A DNA stretch of 64,000 bases from Actinomadura rayongensis (GCF_009831215.1 NZ_WUTW01000001.1:744001-808000); one strand, 5' to 3'. Positions 33,897-42,199 are shown, counted from the first letter of the stretch. Translations and numbers: made by a program. Notes: generated by a model from the letters alone, not told the origin.

Positions 33897-34226
33897 ATGA
33901 CCAAGAAGCAGCCCGAAGAGCCGCAGCAGCCGACCCTGTACACGCCGGCGGAAGTCGCGATGTTCTTTCGCGTCGATCCCAAGACCGTCACCCGCTGGGC
34001 CAGGACCGGGACGCTGCACCCGATCACGCTGCCGTCCGGGCACCGCCGGTACCACGCCGAGGAGATCCACAAGCTCCTCCAGGCCGGCGACGCCCACGCC
34101 GACGTGCCCGACCCGGAGCCCGAGCCGAGCCCGCGCGCCCGCGCCGTCCTGCACAGCGTCGTCCGGACTTACTTCAACGGCGATGCCATCGCCGCCATCA
34201 AGACCCTCCGCACCGACCTCAAGTAA
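33897..34226 (+). CDS. BldC-like MerR-type DNA-binding protein
   Basis: 109 residues with one winged helix-turn-helix (about 14-62): LYTPAEVAMFFRVDPKTVTR, then GHRRYHAEEIHKLL. This is the BldC class of MerR-related proteins, which bind repeated sites as head-to-tail oligomers and control development in Streptomyces. The C-terminal extension is acidic then helical. In mobile elements such proteins often control excision or transfer; here the role is inference. A strong terminator follows. Confidence 0.8.
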   Translation: MTKKQPEEPQQPTLYTPAEVAMFFRVDPKTVTRWARTGTLHPITLPSGHRRYHAEEIHKLLQAGDAHADVPDPEPEPSPRARAVLHSVVRTYFNGDAIAAIKTLRTDLK

Positions 34227-34284
34227 CCGCCCCGGCGATCAGCCGGACGGACGGGTGTGAGGACTTTCCCTGATACGCCAAGGC

Positions 34285-34316
34285 GGGGACGCGCGCCTTG
34301 CGGCGCGCGTCCCCGT
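34285..34316 (+). terminator. Hairpin after the BldC-like gene
   Basis: Perfect 14-base arms (34285-34298 and 34303-34316) with a 4-base loop, 58 bp after the stop. Confidence 0.8.
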
Positions 34317-34812
34317 TCGCCGTTTCCCAGCCGGGCCACCCTGTCGAGTCCATCCGGGAACGGATCGGCCCCGGACATGCGAAACGGCGGCACGGAACCG
34401 GCACCAGCCGTCACGGCGAATCCGCCGCCCGGCACGCCGATCCCTGCCGCCGTCCGCGGAGTACTGGGCCACGATCTCAAGACGCCGGTCTCATCATTCG
34501 AGCCGATGCCGAGAACGGCCCGTGAGCCCGCCTGTTTTCGGTCGAAGCCCCGCACTGGGCGGTGCTGGAGCGCATATGCCGGTTCTTCATAACGACATCA
34601 AGTCGAGTTTTGTATTCAATCATGCAGGCGATCACCATTCTACGGGGCGGCTGCCTGTGATCCTGTGGCGAGCGTCGGTGGCATGGCGAATTCCCGCTGT
34701 GGCTTGACATTGCATTTCGAGTTGTTCATAGATGGGTCCAGGTCCGCCCGTACCCATTAACCCCGCGTTATGCGGGGTGGCGGGCTGGTGCCTGGAAAGG
34801 GACGACGCAACG
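34317..34812. other. Non-coding region before the ATPase gene
   Basis: About 500 bp with no supported gene. An AT-richer patch (about 34595-34640) and a small hairpin CCCCGC-GTTAT-GCGGGG (about 34763-34779) precede the ATPase gene, perhaps as promoter and leader structure. Confidence 0.45.
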
Positions 34813-35274
34813 ATGTGGGGATGTAGTTTTCTGTCGCCGTTCGCGGTGGCTGACGGCGCAACGGGTGGGGCGTTGGCGTGGAGCCGGACGTTCCCAGGCC
34901 GGTTGGATCAGGCGAAGGCGGCGCGCAGGTTCGCGGCCGTGCTGTTCGCGGATTCGCCGGTGGTGGACGAGGTCGAGCTGGTGGCCGGGGAACTGGCGGC
35001 CAACGCAATCCGTCACTCGACCTCGGGTGAGGAAGGAGGTGTTTTCACGCTGCATCTGATGGTGCGCGACGGTCTGGCCCTGGTCGGGGTTCGGGACTTG
35101 GGCGGCCGGGGTATTCCGGCGGTGCGCAACGACCCGCTCAACACCCGGCTCAGCCGTGGTCGTGGCCTGCTGGCGGTGTCTCGCCTCGCCGGCACCCTTG
35201 GGGTTTACGGCAACCCGTTGGTCGGTCATCTAGTGTGGGCGGAGCTGGACGGCGCTCCGCCGATGATCCCGTGA
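34813..35274 (+). CDS. RsbW-like ATP-binding (HATPase) protein
   Basis: 153 residues from the ATG at 34813, with GGAAAGGG upstream. The GHKL ATPase fold shows the N-box VELVAGELAANAIRHS, then VGVRDLGGRGIP and the LSRGRGLLAVSRLAG lid. Such proteins act as anti-sigma or regulatory kinases in actinomycetes. No partner sigma factor or anti-anti-sigma is in the element. Two strong hairpins follow. Confidence 0.8.
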   Translation: MWGCSFLSPFAVADGATGGALAWSRTFPGRLDQAKAARRFAAVLFADSPVVDEVELVAGELAANAIRHSTSGEEGGVFTLHLMVRDGLALVGVRDLGGRGIPAVRNDPLNTRLSRGRGLLAVSRLAGTLGVYGNPLVGHLVWAELDGAPPMIP

Positions 35275-35307
35275 CCGGTCTCTCCATCGATGAGGGCGGT
35301 GTGAGGC

Positions 35308-35340
35308 GGGGACCAGCCCGACCATAACGGGCTGGTCCCC
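35308..35340 (+). terminator. Hairpin after the ATPase gene
   Basis: Perfect 13-base arms (35308-35320 and 35328-35340) around a 7-base loop, 34 bp after the stop codon. Confidence 0.8.
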
Positions 35341-35367
35341 GAGGGCCACGATACGGGCACCCGAGCG

Positions 35368-35403
35368 GCCTCGCCCGCGCCTTCTCCAAGGCGCGGGCGA
35401 GGC
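35368..35403 (+). terminator. Second strong hairpin with T-rich tail
   Basis: Perfect 16-base arms (35368-35383 and 35388-35403), 4-base loop CTCC, then TTCTTG. A backup terminator or the edge of the structured region. Confidence 0.8.
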
Positions 35404-35422
35404 TTCTTGCTGCGCGCCAACC

Positions 35423-35466
35423 GGGGTTCCTGCCGGGGGTCCCATCGGGGTTCCAATCGGGGCTCC
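35423..35466 (+). repeat. Four 12-bp iterons
   Basis: GGGGTTCC, GGGGGTCC, GGGGTTCC and GGGGCTCC begin at 35423, 35435, 35447 and 35459, a strict 12-bp period with 4-base spacers. Candidate binding array for an initiator or regulator; the phase close to one helical turn favours protein binding on one face. Confidence 0.6.
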
Positions 35467-35543
35467 GTCTATGAGTGGTCCCCCTGCGTGGATGTCTTCG
35501 CACATGTGGGACGGGGTGTGAGGGGTTCCGGTGGTACGCCCGG

Positions 35544-35564
35544 ATACCCCAGTAAAAGGGGTAT
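35544..35564. repeat. Inverted repeat ATACCCC / GGGGTAT
   Basis: 7-base arms around a 7-base AT-rich centre AGTAAAA, 80 bp after the iterons. Operator or small hairpin. Confidence 0.5.
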
Positions 35565-35921
35565 GCAGGAGGGGGCGGCGGTGGAGGCCCGGAGGTTTGG
35601 ACTGTTGGCATGGCCAGTTACGCAGTCCCTCCATCCTTGTTCCGACGTTCTCAAAGCATGGGCTGCGAGGAGGCTGTGTCCGAAGACGCGGCGGCTCGTC
35701 TTCGGCGATGCGCCGGGACCAGGCGGCGACACGGCCGCTTGCGCCTTGCCGAGATGGGCGCGGGCGGGTCGCGTGCCTGTCGGTGCGGCGAAGCCGGAAC
35801 CGCGCCCGACGGTGAGCGCGGGTTGCGGCGCGGCCTGCGATCACGACACGGTCGACTGCGGTTCTTGGCGTTGGGTGATCGCGGGAGGTTCAGGGGTGCG
35901 TTGAGGGAGCTTTTCAGAGAT

Positions 35922-35935
35922 GCGTTTATAAACGC
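35922..35935. repeat. Perfect palindrome GCGTTTATAAACGC
   Basis: A 14-bp perfect palindrome with an AT-only centre in otherwise GC-rich DNA. Could be an operator, a nick site or an unwinding element. Confidence 0.55.
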
Positions 35936-35970
35936 CCCCTGCGCGCGGGTCTTCGGTGCAGGTGGGGCGA

Positions 35971-36004
35971 GGGCATCCGGGGGTGGTGCCGCCCCCGGAT
36001 GCCC
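35971..36004. terminator. GC-rich hairpin
   Basis: Perfect 13-base arms GGGCATCCGGGGG and CCCCCGGATGCCC with an 8-base loop. No gene ends next to it, so it may not be a normal terminator. Confidence 0.5.
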
Positions 36005-36395
36005 CTGATATGGGGCATGGACACGGGTGGGTCCGGGCGGACGGCATGTCACGGTGGGCCGTGAGCCTTGGTTTCTCTCTCGGTGTGGTTGGTCTGCGGT
36101 CGGATGAACGCGTGTGCTGCTCGCTCTTTGAAGGCCGCGGTGAGGGCCGCGCGCGCTTCGTTCGTCGGTGTGTTCCCCGCTTCTCATTTTCCCGCCGATG
36201 ATGCGGTGGGCGTCGCACCGCACGGCTGTTGGTGGATTCGGTTTTAGTGAGGTAAGCCTCTCCATTCGTTTCCGTCAGTGAATTCGTCGGCGCTCCGTGT
36301 TGTGTCGGGTCGCGGATCGAGAAATGGTCGTCATGGCGGATGGCGCCGAGCGGGAAAGTCCCGCACCGGTCCGCCCTTTTGGAAGGACGAGAACA

Positions 36396-37439
36396 ATGGC
36401 GGACATCATCACGGCGAACACGGTCACCGATGCGGCTGATGTGGACGCGGCGGCGACCGCCCAGGCGGGTGAGGGTGCGCGTCCGGCAGGGGCGGCGGGT
36501 GCGGTGTGGGATGCGCTGAAGGCCGCGCCGGGCGGTGCGACGGTGACCGGGCTGGCGTCGGTGGCGGGGGTGAGTCGCGCGTCGGTGTCCAAGGCGCTGA
36601 ACGGGTTCGCCGACGCCGGGCGCGCGGTCCGGACCCCCGGCACCGGGACCGCCCCGGCCCTGTGGGCACCGGCTGCACCGACCATCGACGACCCGACTGA
36701 CGACCCGACTGACGACCCGACCGACGAGGCGGCGGGGACGGCCGGTGACGCTGGCAGCGCCGTCATCGACGGCTTTGACGGCACGGTGGGCAACGGCGCG
36801 GCGGGTGGGGTGTCGTCGGAGGCGTTGGCGGCGGCGGTGCGGTTGCTGTCGGATGAGGGGGGTCGGCGGGCGGCGGCGGCCGAGGCGCTGGCGCGCGCGC
36901 AGGCTGAGGAGGTTGCGCGGCGGGCGCGGGTGGACGCTGAGCTGGATAGGGCGCGGCGGCGGGAGGCGGCGCGGGCGATGCTGGCCGATCTCCTGGTTGT
37001 GGTGACGACCACGCTGTCGGCGGTCGCCGCCGACGACCAGGACGCGATGAGCGGCGGGTTGGAGAAGATCGCCGAGTATGCGGGGGTGGTGCGGCGCGCG
37101 TCCCGCACGGCCTCGACCGGCACCGCCCGCATCGGCCCGGCGGCTGGTGGGATGGATGCGGGTGATCGGGCCGCGCCGTCGCCGTTGAGGCCGTTGGTGG
37201 AGGCGCACCTGCGCGCCTATGCGGGCAAGGACTTCACCCCGGGTGAGGTCGCGCGGGTGTTGGGGCGTTCGCCGGGCGCGGTCGCCAATGCCCTGGACAC
37301 CCTGACCGGTCACGGCGTCACCATCCTGACGTGCGACAAGCCCCGCCGCTACCGCGCCGCCAACCCCACCCCCGACATCAACGCCACCGACATGGCGGAC
37401 GTCGCCACGACAACGACCGGCGTCACCGGCACCGCCTGA
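36396..37439 (+). CDS. Protein with two putative winged-helix domains and a coiled-coil centre
   Basis: 347 residues from the ATG at 36396 with GGAAGGA upstream. An N-terminal winged-helix-like segment (VWDALKAAPGGATVTGLASV, then SRASVSKALNGFADAGRAVR) and a C-terminal one (FTPGEVARVLGRSPGAVANA, LTGHGVTILTC) flank an Ala/Arg-rich region predicted to be a long helix (about 165-240). Between them DDPT is repeated three times, encoded by a 12-bp DNA repeat. It may bind the structured DNA just upstream as an initiator or partition-like protein; this is inference. Confidence 0.6.
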   Translation: MADIITANTVTDAADVDAAATAQAGEGARPAGAAGAVWDALKAAPGGATVTGLASVAGVSRASVSKALNGFADAGRAVRTPGTGTAPALWAPAAPTIDDPTDDPTDDPTDEAAGTAGDAGSAVIDGFDGTVGNGAAGGVSSEALAAAVRLLSDEGGRRAAAAEALARAQAEEVARRARVDAELDRARRREAARAMLADLLVVVTTTLSAVAADDQDAMSGGLEKIAEYAGVVRRASRTASTGTARIGPAAGGMDAGDRAAPSPLRPLVEAHLRAYAGKDFTPGEVARVLGRSPGAVANALDTLTGHGVTILTCDKPRRYRAANPTPDINATDMADVATTTTGVTGTA

Positions 37440-38050
37440 CAGCGCGGCGGGGCGGACCCGCAGCAGGCCCAACCACCAGCACCACCATTACGCGGCCCCG
37501 GGTCGGCGGAAGCGCCATCCGGGGCCGTCCCGTGTCCGTGGGGCTGTGCAGGCGGGTGTCCAGGAATTTGGGGTGTCGGTCTCTTACTGAATGAGGGCCT
37601 CTGAGCCGGGACCGCCGTTTGGAAGGTGGGATTCGTGGCGCGCGGTGTCCCATGCGGCGGGTGAGGTCGTCGGTTCAGGGACGAACAGGTTCTGCGGTGT
37701 CGTGCCGAGTGGAAGGGAGGAGCGTCCGTGATCTGGGCGATGGCCTGGTCGAGGTCGGTGCATGTCCTGTCGGACTCGCCGCGCCCGGCGCCCGGCCTGC
37801 TTGAGGCTGGTGCCGGAGGCGCGGGTCGATATGGCGGCCCCGCCCCGGGCGGCCCGGTAACGGGCCGTGCGGGGGTGCGGGGCATCATCCAACCGCCGAT
37901 CGGACCCCATGCCACCCAGTACCCGCACAGTCCCTGTCGGGCCGCTGAACGGCCCTGCGGCCGTCATCCGCACCGCATCGTCAATCGCCGCCCGGACCGC
38001 TGTCCGGGGTGCGGGTTGGCGGGCGCTGTGGTGCGTGCCGGGGGTGGTGT
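37440..38050. other. Non-coding region before xis/int
   Basis: About 600 bp without a supported gene. A short hairpin CGGCCCG-GTAA-CGGGCCG lies at 37850-37867. It probably holds the promoter for the excisionase/integrase genes. Confidence 0.5.
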
Positions 38051-38320
38051 GTGGCTCGGGGTTTGACGTTGGCGGAGGTTCGTTCGCTGCCTGTGTGCGT
38101 CGATCTGGTGACGGCGGGGCGGGTGCTGGGTGTCGGCCGGACCACGGCGTACCAGCTGGCTCGCACCGGACGGTTTCCGTGCCAGGTGCTACGGGTCGGG
38201 GGCGGGTACCGGGTCGCGACCGCCGACCTGCTCACGCTCCTCGGCCTCGCCCCTGTCGGGACGGAACCCTGCCAGCCGACACCACACGGGCAGCCCTCAC
38301 CTTCGCGGGGGGACACCTGA
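38051..38320 (+). CDS. Excisionase-like helix-turn-helix protein
   Basis: 89 residues from the GTG at 38051 with GGGGGTGG upstream. A MerR-type winged helix fills most of it: DLVTAGRVLGVGRTTAYQLA, then TGRFPCQVLRVGGGYRVATA. Small proteins of this kind directly before an integrase gene act as Xis in actinomycete integrative elements. The integrase ATG follows its stop by 1 base. Confidence 0.78.
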   Translation: MARGLTLAEVRSLPVCVDLVTAGRVLGVGRTTAYQLARTGRFPCQVLRVGGGYRVATADLLTLLGLAPVGTEPCQPTPHGQPSPSRGDT

Positions 38321-38321
38321 C

Positions 38322-39893
38322 ATGACCGCTACGGGAAGCACGTTCAAAGCGTGCGGATGCCGCGATGAGGACGGGAAGCTGCTGCGCAAACGGTGTCCGA
38401 AGTTGCGGCGCCGCGACGGCCGCTGGAGCCACACCCACGGGACCTGGAATTACCAGCTCGAACTCCCGCCCCACGCCGACCGGACGCGCAGGGGGCCGCT
38501 GCGGCGCGGCGGGTTCGGAAGCCAGGACGCGGCCGAGTCGGAGATGAACGACGTCAAAGAACTCCTGGCCATCGCCGACGACGACGCGGCCAGGGTCGAG
38601 ATCGCCGACCTGATCGTCGCCACCGTCCGCGCCACCAAGAAACCTCCGGTGCCCGAAGAGGTGCGGCGCAAGGTCCGCACCGGCCAAGATCTGTCCCAGG
38701 CGCTGACCATCGGGGGGTACCTGGAGCAGTGGCTTGCCGGACGCAAGAACCTGCGGGCGGCCACCGTGCGCAGCTACGCTGGCCACATCCGCCTCTACCT
38801 CACCCCGAACCTCGGATCGATTCCGCTGGACCGGCTGCGAGTGACCGATGTCGACCGGGTGTTCGAGGAGATCGACGACCTCAACGACATCATCCGTGAA
38901 GCCCGCGCCTCCGCCGATCCCGCGCTCCGGGCGCTGGTGAAGGGCCGCCGGGTCGTCGGCCCGGCCACCAAGCAGCGGATCCGCGCGACCTTGCGGGCGG
39001 CGTTGAACAAGGCGATCAAGGAACGGCGGATCGATCTCAACGTCGCCGCCCTGGTCGAGTTGCCGTCGGGAAAGGCACCCAAAGCGCTGGTGTGGACCGA
39101 CGAGCGCATCACCCAATGGCACACCGACCACGCCGACCACGTCCACAACGCCGACCAGGCCCGCAAGCGCCTGGCCGAACTCGACCCCACCGGGAAACAC
39201 GGGCGCCTGACCAGGCTGGACGCCTACATTGGAACGCCGCGCCCGTCGAAGGTAATGGTGTGGACACCCGCACTGACCCGACGGTTCCTCGACCGGGCAC
39301 GCGGCCACCGCCTCTACGCCCTGTACCACCTCATCGCCTTCCGCGGGCTTCGGCGCGGAGAAGCGTGCGGCCTGCGGTGGAGCGACTTGGACCTGGAGAA
39401 CCAGACGGTGACGATCCGGTGGCAGATCACCCAGCTCGGCTCCGCCACCCAGGAGGGCAAACCCAAGTCCGACGCCGGCGAAGCCACCATCAGCCTCGAC
39501 ACCGCCACCGTCGCTGAACTGCGGGCACACCGGCGACGGCAGAACACCGAACGCCTGGCCGCTGGAACCGCCTGGACCGGCACCGGACACGTCTTCACCA
39601 CCAGCATCGGGCAGCCAGTCCACCCAGCCCAGGTCACCGAACAATTCGAGCTGCTGTCCATGGAAGCCGGACTCCCGCCCGTCCGCCTGCACGACCTACG
39701 TCACGGCGCGGCCAGCTTCCTCCTCGCCGCCGGATACGACATGAAAGTCGTCCAAGAGACCCTGCGGCTGTCCTCGATCACCATCGCCGCCGACACCTAC
39801 ACCAGCCTCCTACCCCAACTCGCCCGCCAATCCGCCGAAGACGCCGCCAACGTCATCCTCAACGCACCATCCACATCCGATTGCCGCGCCTAG
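38322..39893 (+). CDS. int: Tyrosine recombinase / integrase
   Basis: 523 residues, long for the family. An N-terminal AP2-like arm-binding region (FKACGCRDEDGKLLRKRCPK), a SAM-like core-binding domain (about 125-240, SQALTIGGYLEQWLAGRKNL) and a catalytic domain with Arg344 (RGLRRGEACGLRW), His457-x2-Arg460 (LHDLRHGAASFLL) and Tyr493 (AADTYTSLLP). The usual second His before the Tyr is replaced (LRLSSITIA), a variation seen in this group. It would integrate the element into tRNA-Lys. Confidence 0.93.
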   Translation: MTATGSTFKACGCRDEDGKLLRKRCPKLRRRDGRWSHTHGTWNYQLELPPHADRTRRGPLRRGGFGSQDAAESEMNDVKELLAIADDDAARVEIADLIVATVRATKKPPVPEEVRRKVRTGQDLSQALTIGGYLEQWLAGRKNLRAATVRSYAGHIRLYLTPNLGSIPLDRLRVTDVDRVFEEIDDLNDIIREARASADPALRALVKGRRVVGPATKQRIRATLRAALNKAIKERRIDLNVAALVELPSGKAPKALVWTDERITQWHTDHADHVHNADQARKRLAELDPTGKHGRLTRLDAYIGTPRPSKVMVWTPALTRRFLDRARGHRLYALYHLIAFRGLRRGEACGLRWSDLDLENQTVTIRWQITQLGSATQEGKPKSDAGEATISLDTATVAELRAHRRRQNTERLAAGTAWTGTGHVFTTSIGQPVHPAQVTEQFELLSMEAGLPPVRLHDLRHGAASFLLAAGYDMKVVQETLRLSSITIAADTYTSLLPQLARQSAEDAANVILNAPSTSDCRA

Positions 39894-39900
39894 GGGATAT

Positions 39901-40884
39901 TTAAGCAGGGTGCTGGGTGGTCCAACGTTTCTCGACGGTTTCGTTAGGTGGCAGAGTGTTGTATTCGATGGCGTATTCAGGGCTGGGGTGATGCTCGCCC
40001 TCCCATGGGGCTGGCAAACGGGGACCGGTAGGTTTCCAATGACGCCATGGATCGTGCAGCGGGTGATGTGCGATCAAAGCGTCGGCTGCATCGTAGACGA
40101 TCTGGACCAGCGCCAACCCCATTGCACCCTGAAAGACCATGCGATGATCAATGCGTTTGTTGGGATCTTCCATTTGCAAATAGCTGCCGGGTAGCAAAAG
40201 TAGCCGGTGAGGGTCTAGGGATAGGGCTATGTCGCAGTAAGAAGCTGCCGCGAGCTGGTTGTCGGCGTCGTGGTCGTTGAAGAGAACAACTGGGACGTCG
40301 CTGGTCAGCAGGCACGCAGCACTGAAAGCCAAGCCCCACGGTCGTGTGTAGAGGATGGAAGCTAGACCAATCAAGTTTTCGATGATGAAGTCTAGGTGGG
40401 GGTTATTTGCCGCGAGCGCGGCGACGCCAACAGGTACTTCTACGGCGTTGGCAGCCTGCCCCAGGCGGGCGAGTCGCTTCCGCTGGCGGGTGGTACGCAG
40501 AATCTGTGCCGCCATCCACCATGCCAAAGCCTTCCGGTGGGCGGGATCGAGAGGCCAGGACACGGGGAATGCGTAGTCTGGATCATCCAGAATGGCTTGG
40601 AAAGCGGTGGCCGCGTCTCCTTCGATCTGGGAAAAGAGGTCTTCGACCGAATGGTGCGGCACGTTCTCCAAGGTTGTCCCCCAGTAGAACCCGCATTCGA
40701 CGAAGACCTTGTTTGGTCGGGTGGGGATGACTTTGTCGATATTGCTAATTCGACGTACTTGAAGTCCGTATTTGTTAGGGTCTGTATTTTCGGCGAAGCG
40801 GCGGAGATACATTTGAGGTACTGTGTGGTCGCGGGTCTTACCCGGCTTATCTCCGTCCGGCTCTCTCGGCGCTGTCCTGCTCAA
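39901..40884 (-). CDS. DUF4238-domain protein
   Basis: 327 residues, TTG start with GAGGTGG upstream. The N-terminus RDHTVPQMYLRRFAENTD is the DUF4238 hallmark (His-x-Val-Pro-x2-Tyr-Leu). The rest is alpha-helical with SDVPVVLFNDHDADN near the C-terminal third, also typical. Biochemical function is unknown; members are frequent in defence-rich accessory regions. It sits tail-to-tail with the integrase gene (7-bp gap), is less GC-rich than the chromosome, and is cargo at the right end. Confidence 0.85.
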   Translation of the reverse strand: MSRTAPREPDGDKPGKTRDHTVPQMYLRRFAENTDPNKYGLQVRRISNIDKVIPTRPNKVFVECGFYWGTTLENVPHHSVEDLFSQIEGDAATAFQAILDDPDYAFPVSWPLDPAHRKALAWWMAAQILRTTRQRKRLARLGQAANAVEVPVGVAALAANNPHLDFIIENLIGLASILYTRPWGLAFSAACLLTSDVPVVLFNDHDADNQLAAASYCDIALSLDPHRLLLLPGSYLQMEDPNKRIDHRMVFQGAMGLALVQIVYDAADALIAHHPLHDPWRHWKPTGPRLPAPWEGEHHPSPEYAIEYNTLPPNETVEKRWTTQHPA

Positions 40885-41115
40885 TGACCACCTCTTTCGT
40901 TCGCCACGTCACCTTGCCCTTATCCGGATCAAAAATTTTTATAGCTGGCACACTGATTAGTTTGGTTGGCTGACTGCTTCTGGATCGTAGCGTTCTGTGT
41001 CCACAAGCTTGCGGGAGTCCGGGGCCAGGCGAGCTGCCGATGATGCGATCGTCAGCCACAGGAAGCGATGATAGATCAGTCGGCGAACTTGGGCCACGGG
41101 TCCTAGGCTGTTGGT

Positions 41116-41886
41116 GTGGATATCCGCAGTGAGGCACTGAATCTGTTGGGCACGCCGGGCGTGGACCCCCGCTTCGCAGACCCATACTTGCCGTCAACCA
41201 TCCGTACCAGGACCGGGTGTAGGCCGCATCAGGTATGGGAGGCTCTGTGGGGCTTGGTGGCGGAAGGGTTGGCCTATCTCGATCCGTCCCAGCAGCCCAG
41301 TACCGACAACTGGCGATGGAAGCTCACCGAAGCCGGGATGCAAGCCATTGAGGGCGGGTCGTGGGAACCGCGCGACACCGAAGGGTACCTGCGGCGTTTG
41401 AAGCACCGCATCCCAGATCTGGACCCGGCGGCGGTGCGTTATGTAAAGGAGGCATTGAGGGCGTTCAATGCGCGCTGTTACCTGGCTAGCTCGGTCATGC
41501 TGGGGGTTGCCTCCGAGCGCGTGTTCACTGGCTTGGCCAACAGTGTGGTAGCTGCCCTGGGCTCGTCGGCTGACAAGCTCAAGACCGCGCTGGACAATCC
41601 CAAGCACTCTCAGCACACCCGGTTCCTGGAGTTGCGCAAGCGCCTGGAACCGATGCGCGCCCAACTCCCCGACGACCTCGGCGACAGCCTCACTTTGGAC
41701 GCGGTGGGCGACCTGTTGCGCGTGACCCGCAACGATGCTGGTCACCCGACTGGCCGCGAAGTGGACGAAGACACCGCTTACACCCACCTACAGATGGCTG
41801 CTCGCTACTTGGAAAAGATGACCGCGCTCCAGCATTACTTCGACGGCATCGCCGCCGCAGCACAGGTGCCCCCGCGCTCGAACTGA
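41116..41886 (+). CDS. HEPN-like cargo protein with RX4H motif
   Basis: 256 residues, GTG start. The N-terminal 85 residues resemble a winged helix (CRPHQVWEALWGLVAEGLAY, WRWKLTEAGMQAIEG). The C-terminal part is helical with ALRAFNARCYLASSVMLGVA and VTRNDAGHPTG, where Arg205-x4-His210 fits the catalytic motif of HEPN ribonucleases, then TAYTHLQMAARYLEKM. HEPN proteins are common in toxin-antitoxin and abortive infection systems. No clear antitoxin is next to it. Cargo beside the right att site. Confidence 0.65.
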   Translation: MDIRSEALNLLGTPGVDPRFADPYLPSTIRTRTGCRPHQVWEALWGLVAEGLAYLDPSQQPSTDNWRWKLTEAGMQAIEGGSWEPRDTEGYLRRLKHRIPDLDPAAVRYVKEALRAFNARCYLASSVMLGVASERVFTGLANSVVAALGSSADKLKTALDNPKHSQHTRFLELRKRLEPMRAQLPDDLGDSLTLDAVGDLLRVTRNDAGHPTGREVDEDTAYTHLQMAARYLEKMTALQHYFDGIAAAAQVPPRSN

Positions 41887-42065
41887 CCACATAGTGCTCA
41901 GGCTGGTAGCAGCGGATACGCAACATGGCTGTGAGCCTTAGGGCGTGCGAGGCCCCATGACGAACGGTGCCAGAACGGGGCGGACAACACGCGCGGGTGG
42001 GTCGGATGCGGGTGGGTTGGATAAGGACACATGCAAGACATGGCCCTACCCGGCCAGGGGGCGGC

Positions 42066-42084
42066 GAGCGAACATGGAGCGAAC
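42066..42084 (+). repeat. Paired GAGCGAAC repeats, right arm
   Basis: GAGCGAAC at 42066-42073 and 42077-42084, 11 bp apart, same strand and spacing as the left pair, 69 bp inside the right att site. Confidence 0.6.
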
Positions 42085-42153
42085 GTGGGGGGCAAACCGG
42101 TGCAGATGCGACGACGGGCAAGCGCGGCTATGCTGCGTTTGCCCAGGTCAGAT

Positions 42154-42199
42154 GCGGTGCGCCGTCAGGGACTTGAACCCCGAACCCGCGGATTAAGAG
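42154..42199. repeat. Right attachment site
   Basis: The 46-bp repeat identical to 26658-26703. It covers the tRNA-Lys 3' half from the first base of the anticodon loop to 4 bases beyond the discriminator. Confidence 0.92.

Larger units (their letters stand above)
35275..36395. other. Structured 1.1-kb non-coding region, possible replication or transfer locus
   Basis: No gene is supported. In order it holds two strong hairpins, four 12-bp iterons (35423-35466), an inverted repeat (35544-35564), an AT-centred palindrome (35922-35935), a GC-rich hairpin (35971-36004) and an AT-richer patch before the next gene. This density is unlike any other stretch of the window and suits an origin, a transfer site or a small-RNA region. 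Confidence 0.5.
26658..42199. mobile_element. Integrated element in tRNA-Lys, about 15.5 kb
   Basis: Identical 46-bp direct repeats bound the region at 26658-26703 and 42154-42199; the right copy is the 3' half of tRNA-Lys. The interior holds a tyrosine integrase, a small excisionase-like protein, regulators, a primase-polymerase-domain protein and cargo genes, and several genes are visibly less GC-rich than the flanks. The layout resembles actinomycete integrative elements (AICE) or satellites, but no FtsK-type transfer protein or full-length replication initiator was found. It may therefore be decayed or need a helper. Confidence 0.88.

Noticed and set aside
34257..34710. Several 60-130-codon frames on both strands.
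   Set aside because: They overlap each other and a terminator, lack ribosome sites, and share no family features.
35423..35466. A CRISPR array.
   Set aside because: Repeats are 8 bp with 4-bp spacers, far too short, and no cas gene is present anywhere in the window.
35226..36265. Several 70-200-codon frames in the structured region.
   Set aside because: Arg/Pro-rich, mutually overlapping, interrupted by hairpins and iterons.
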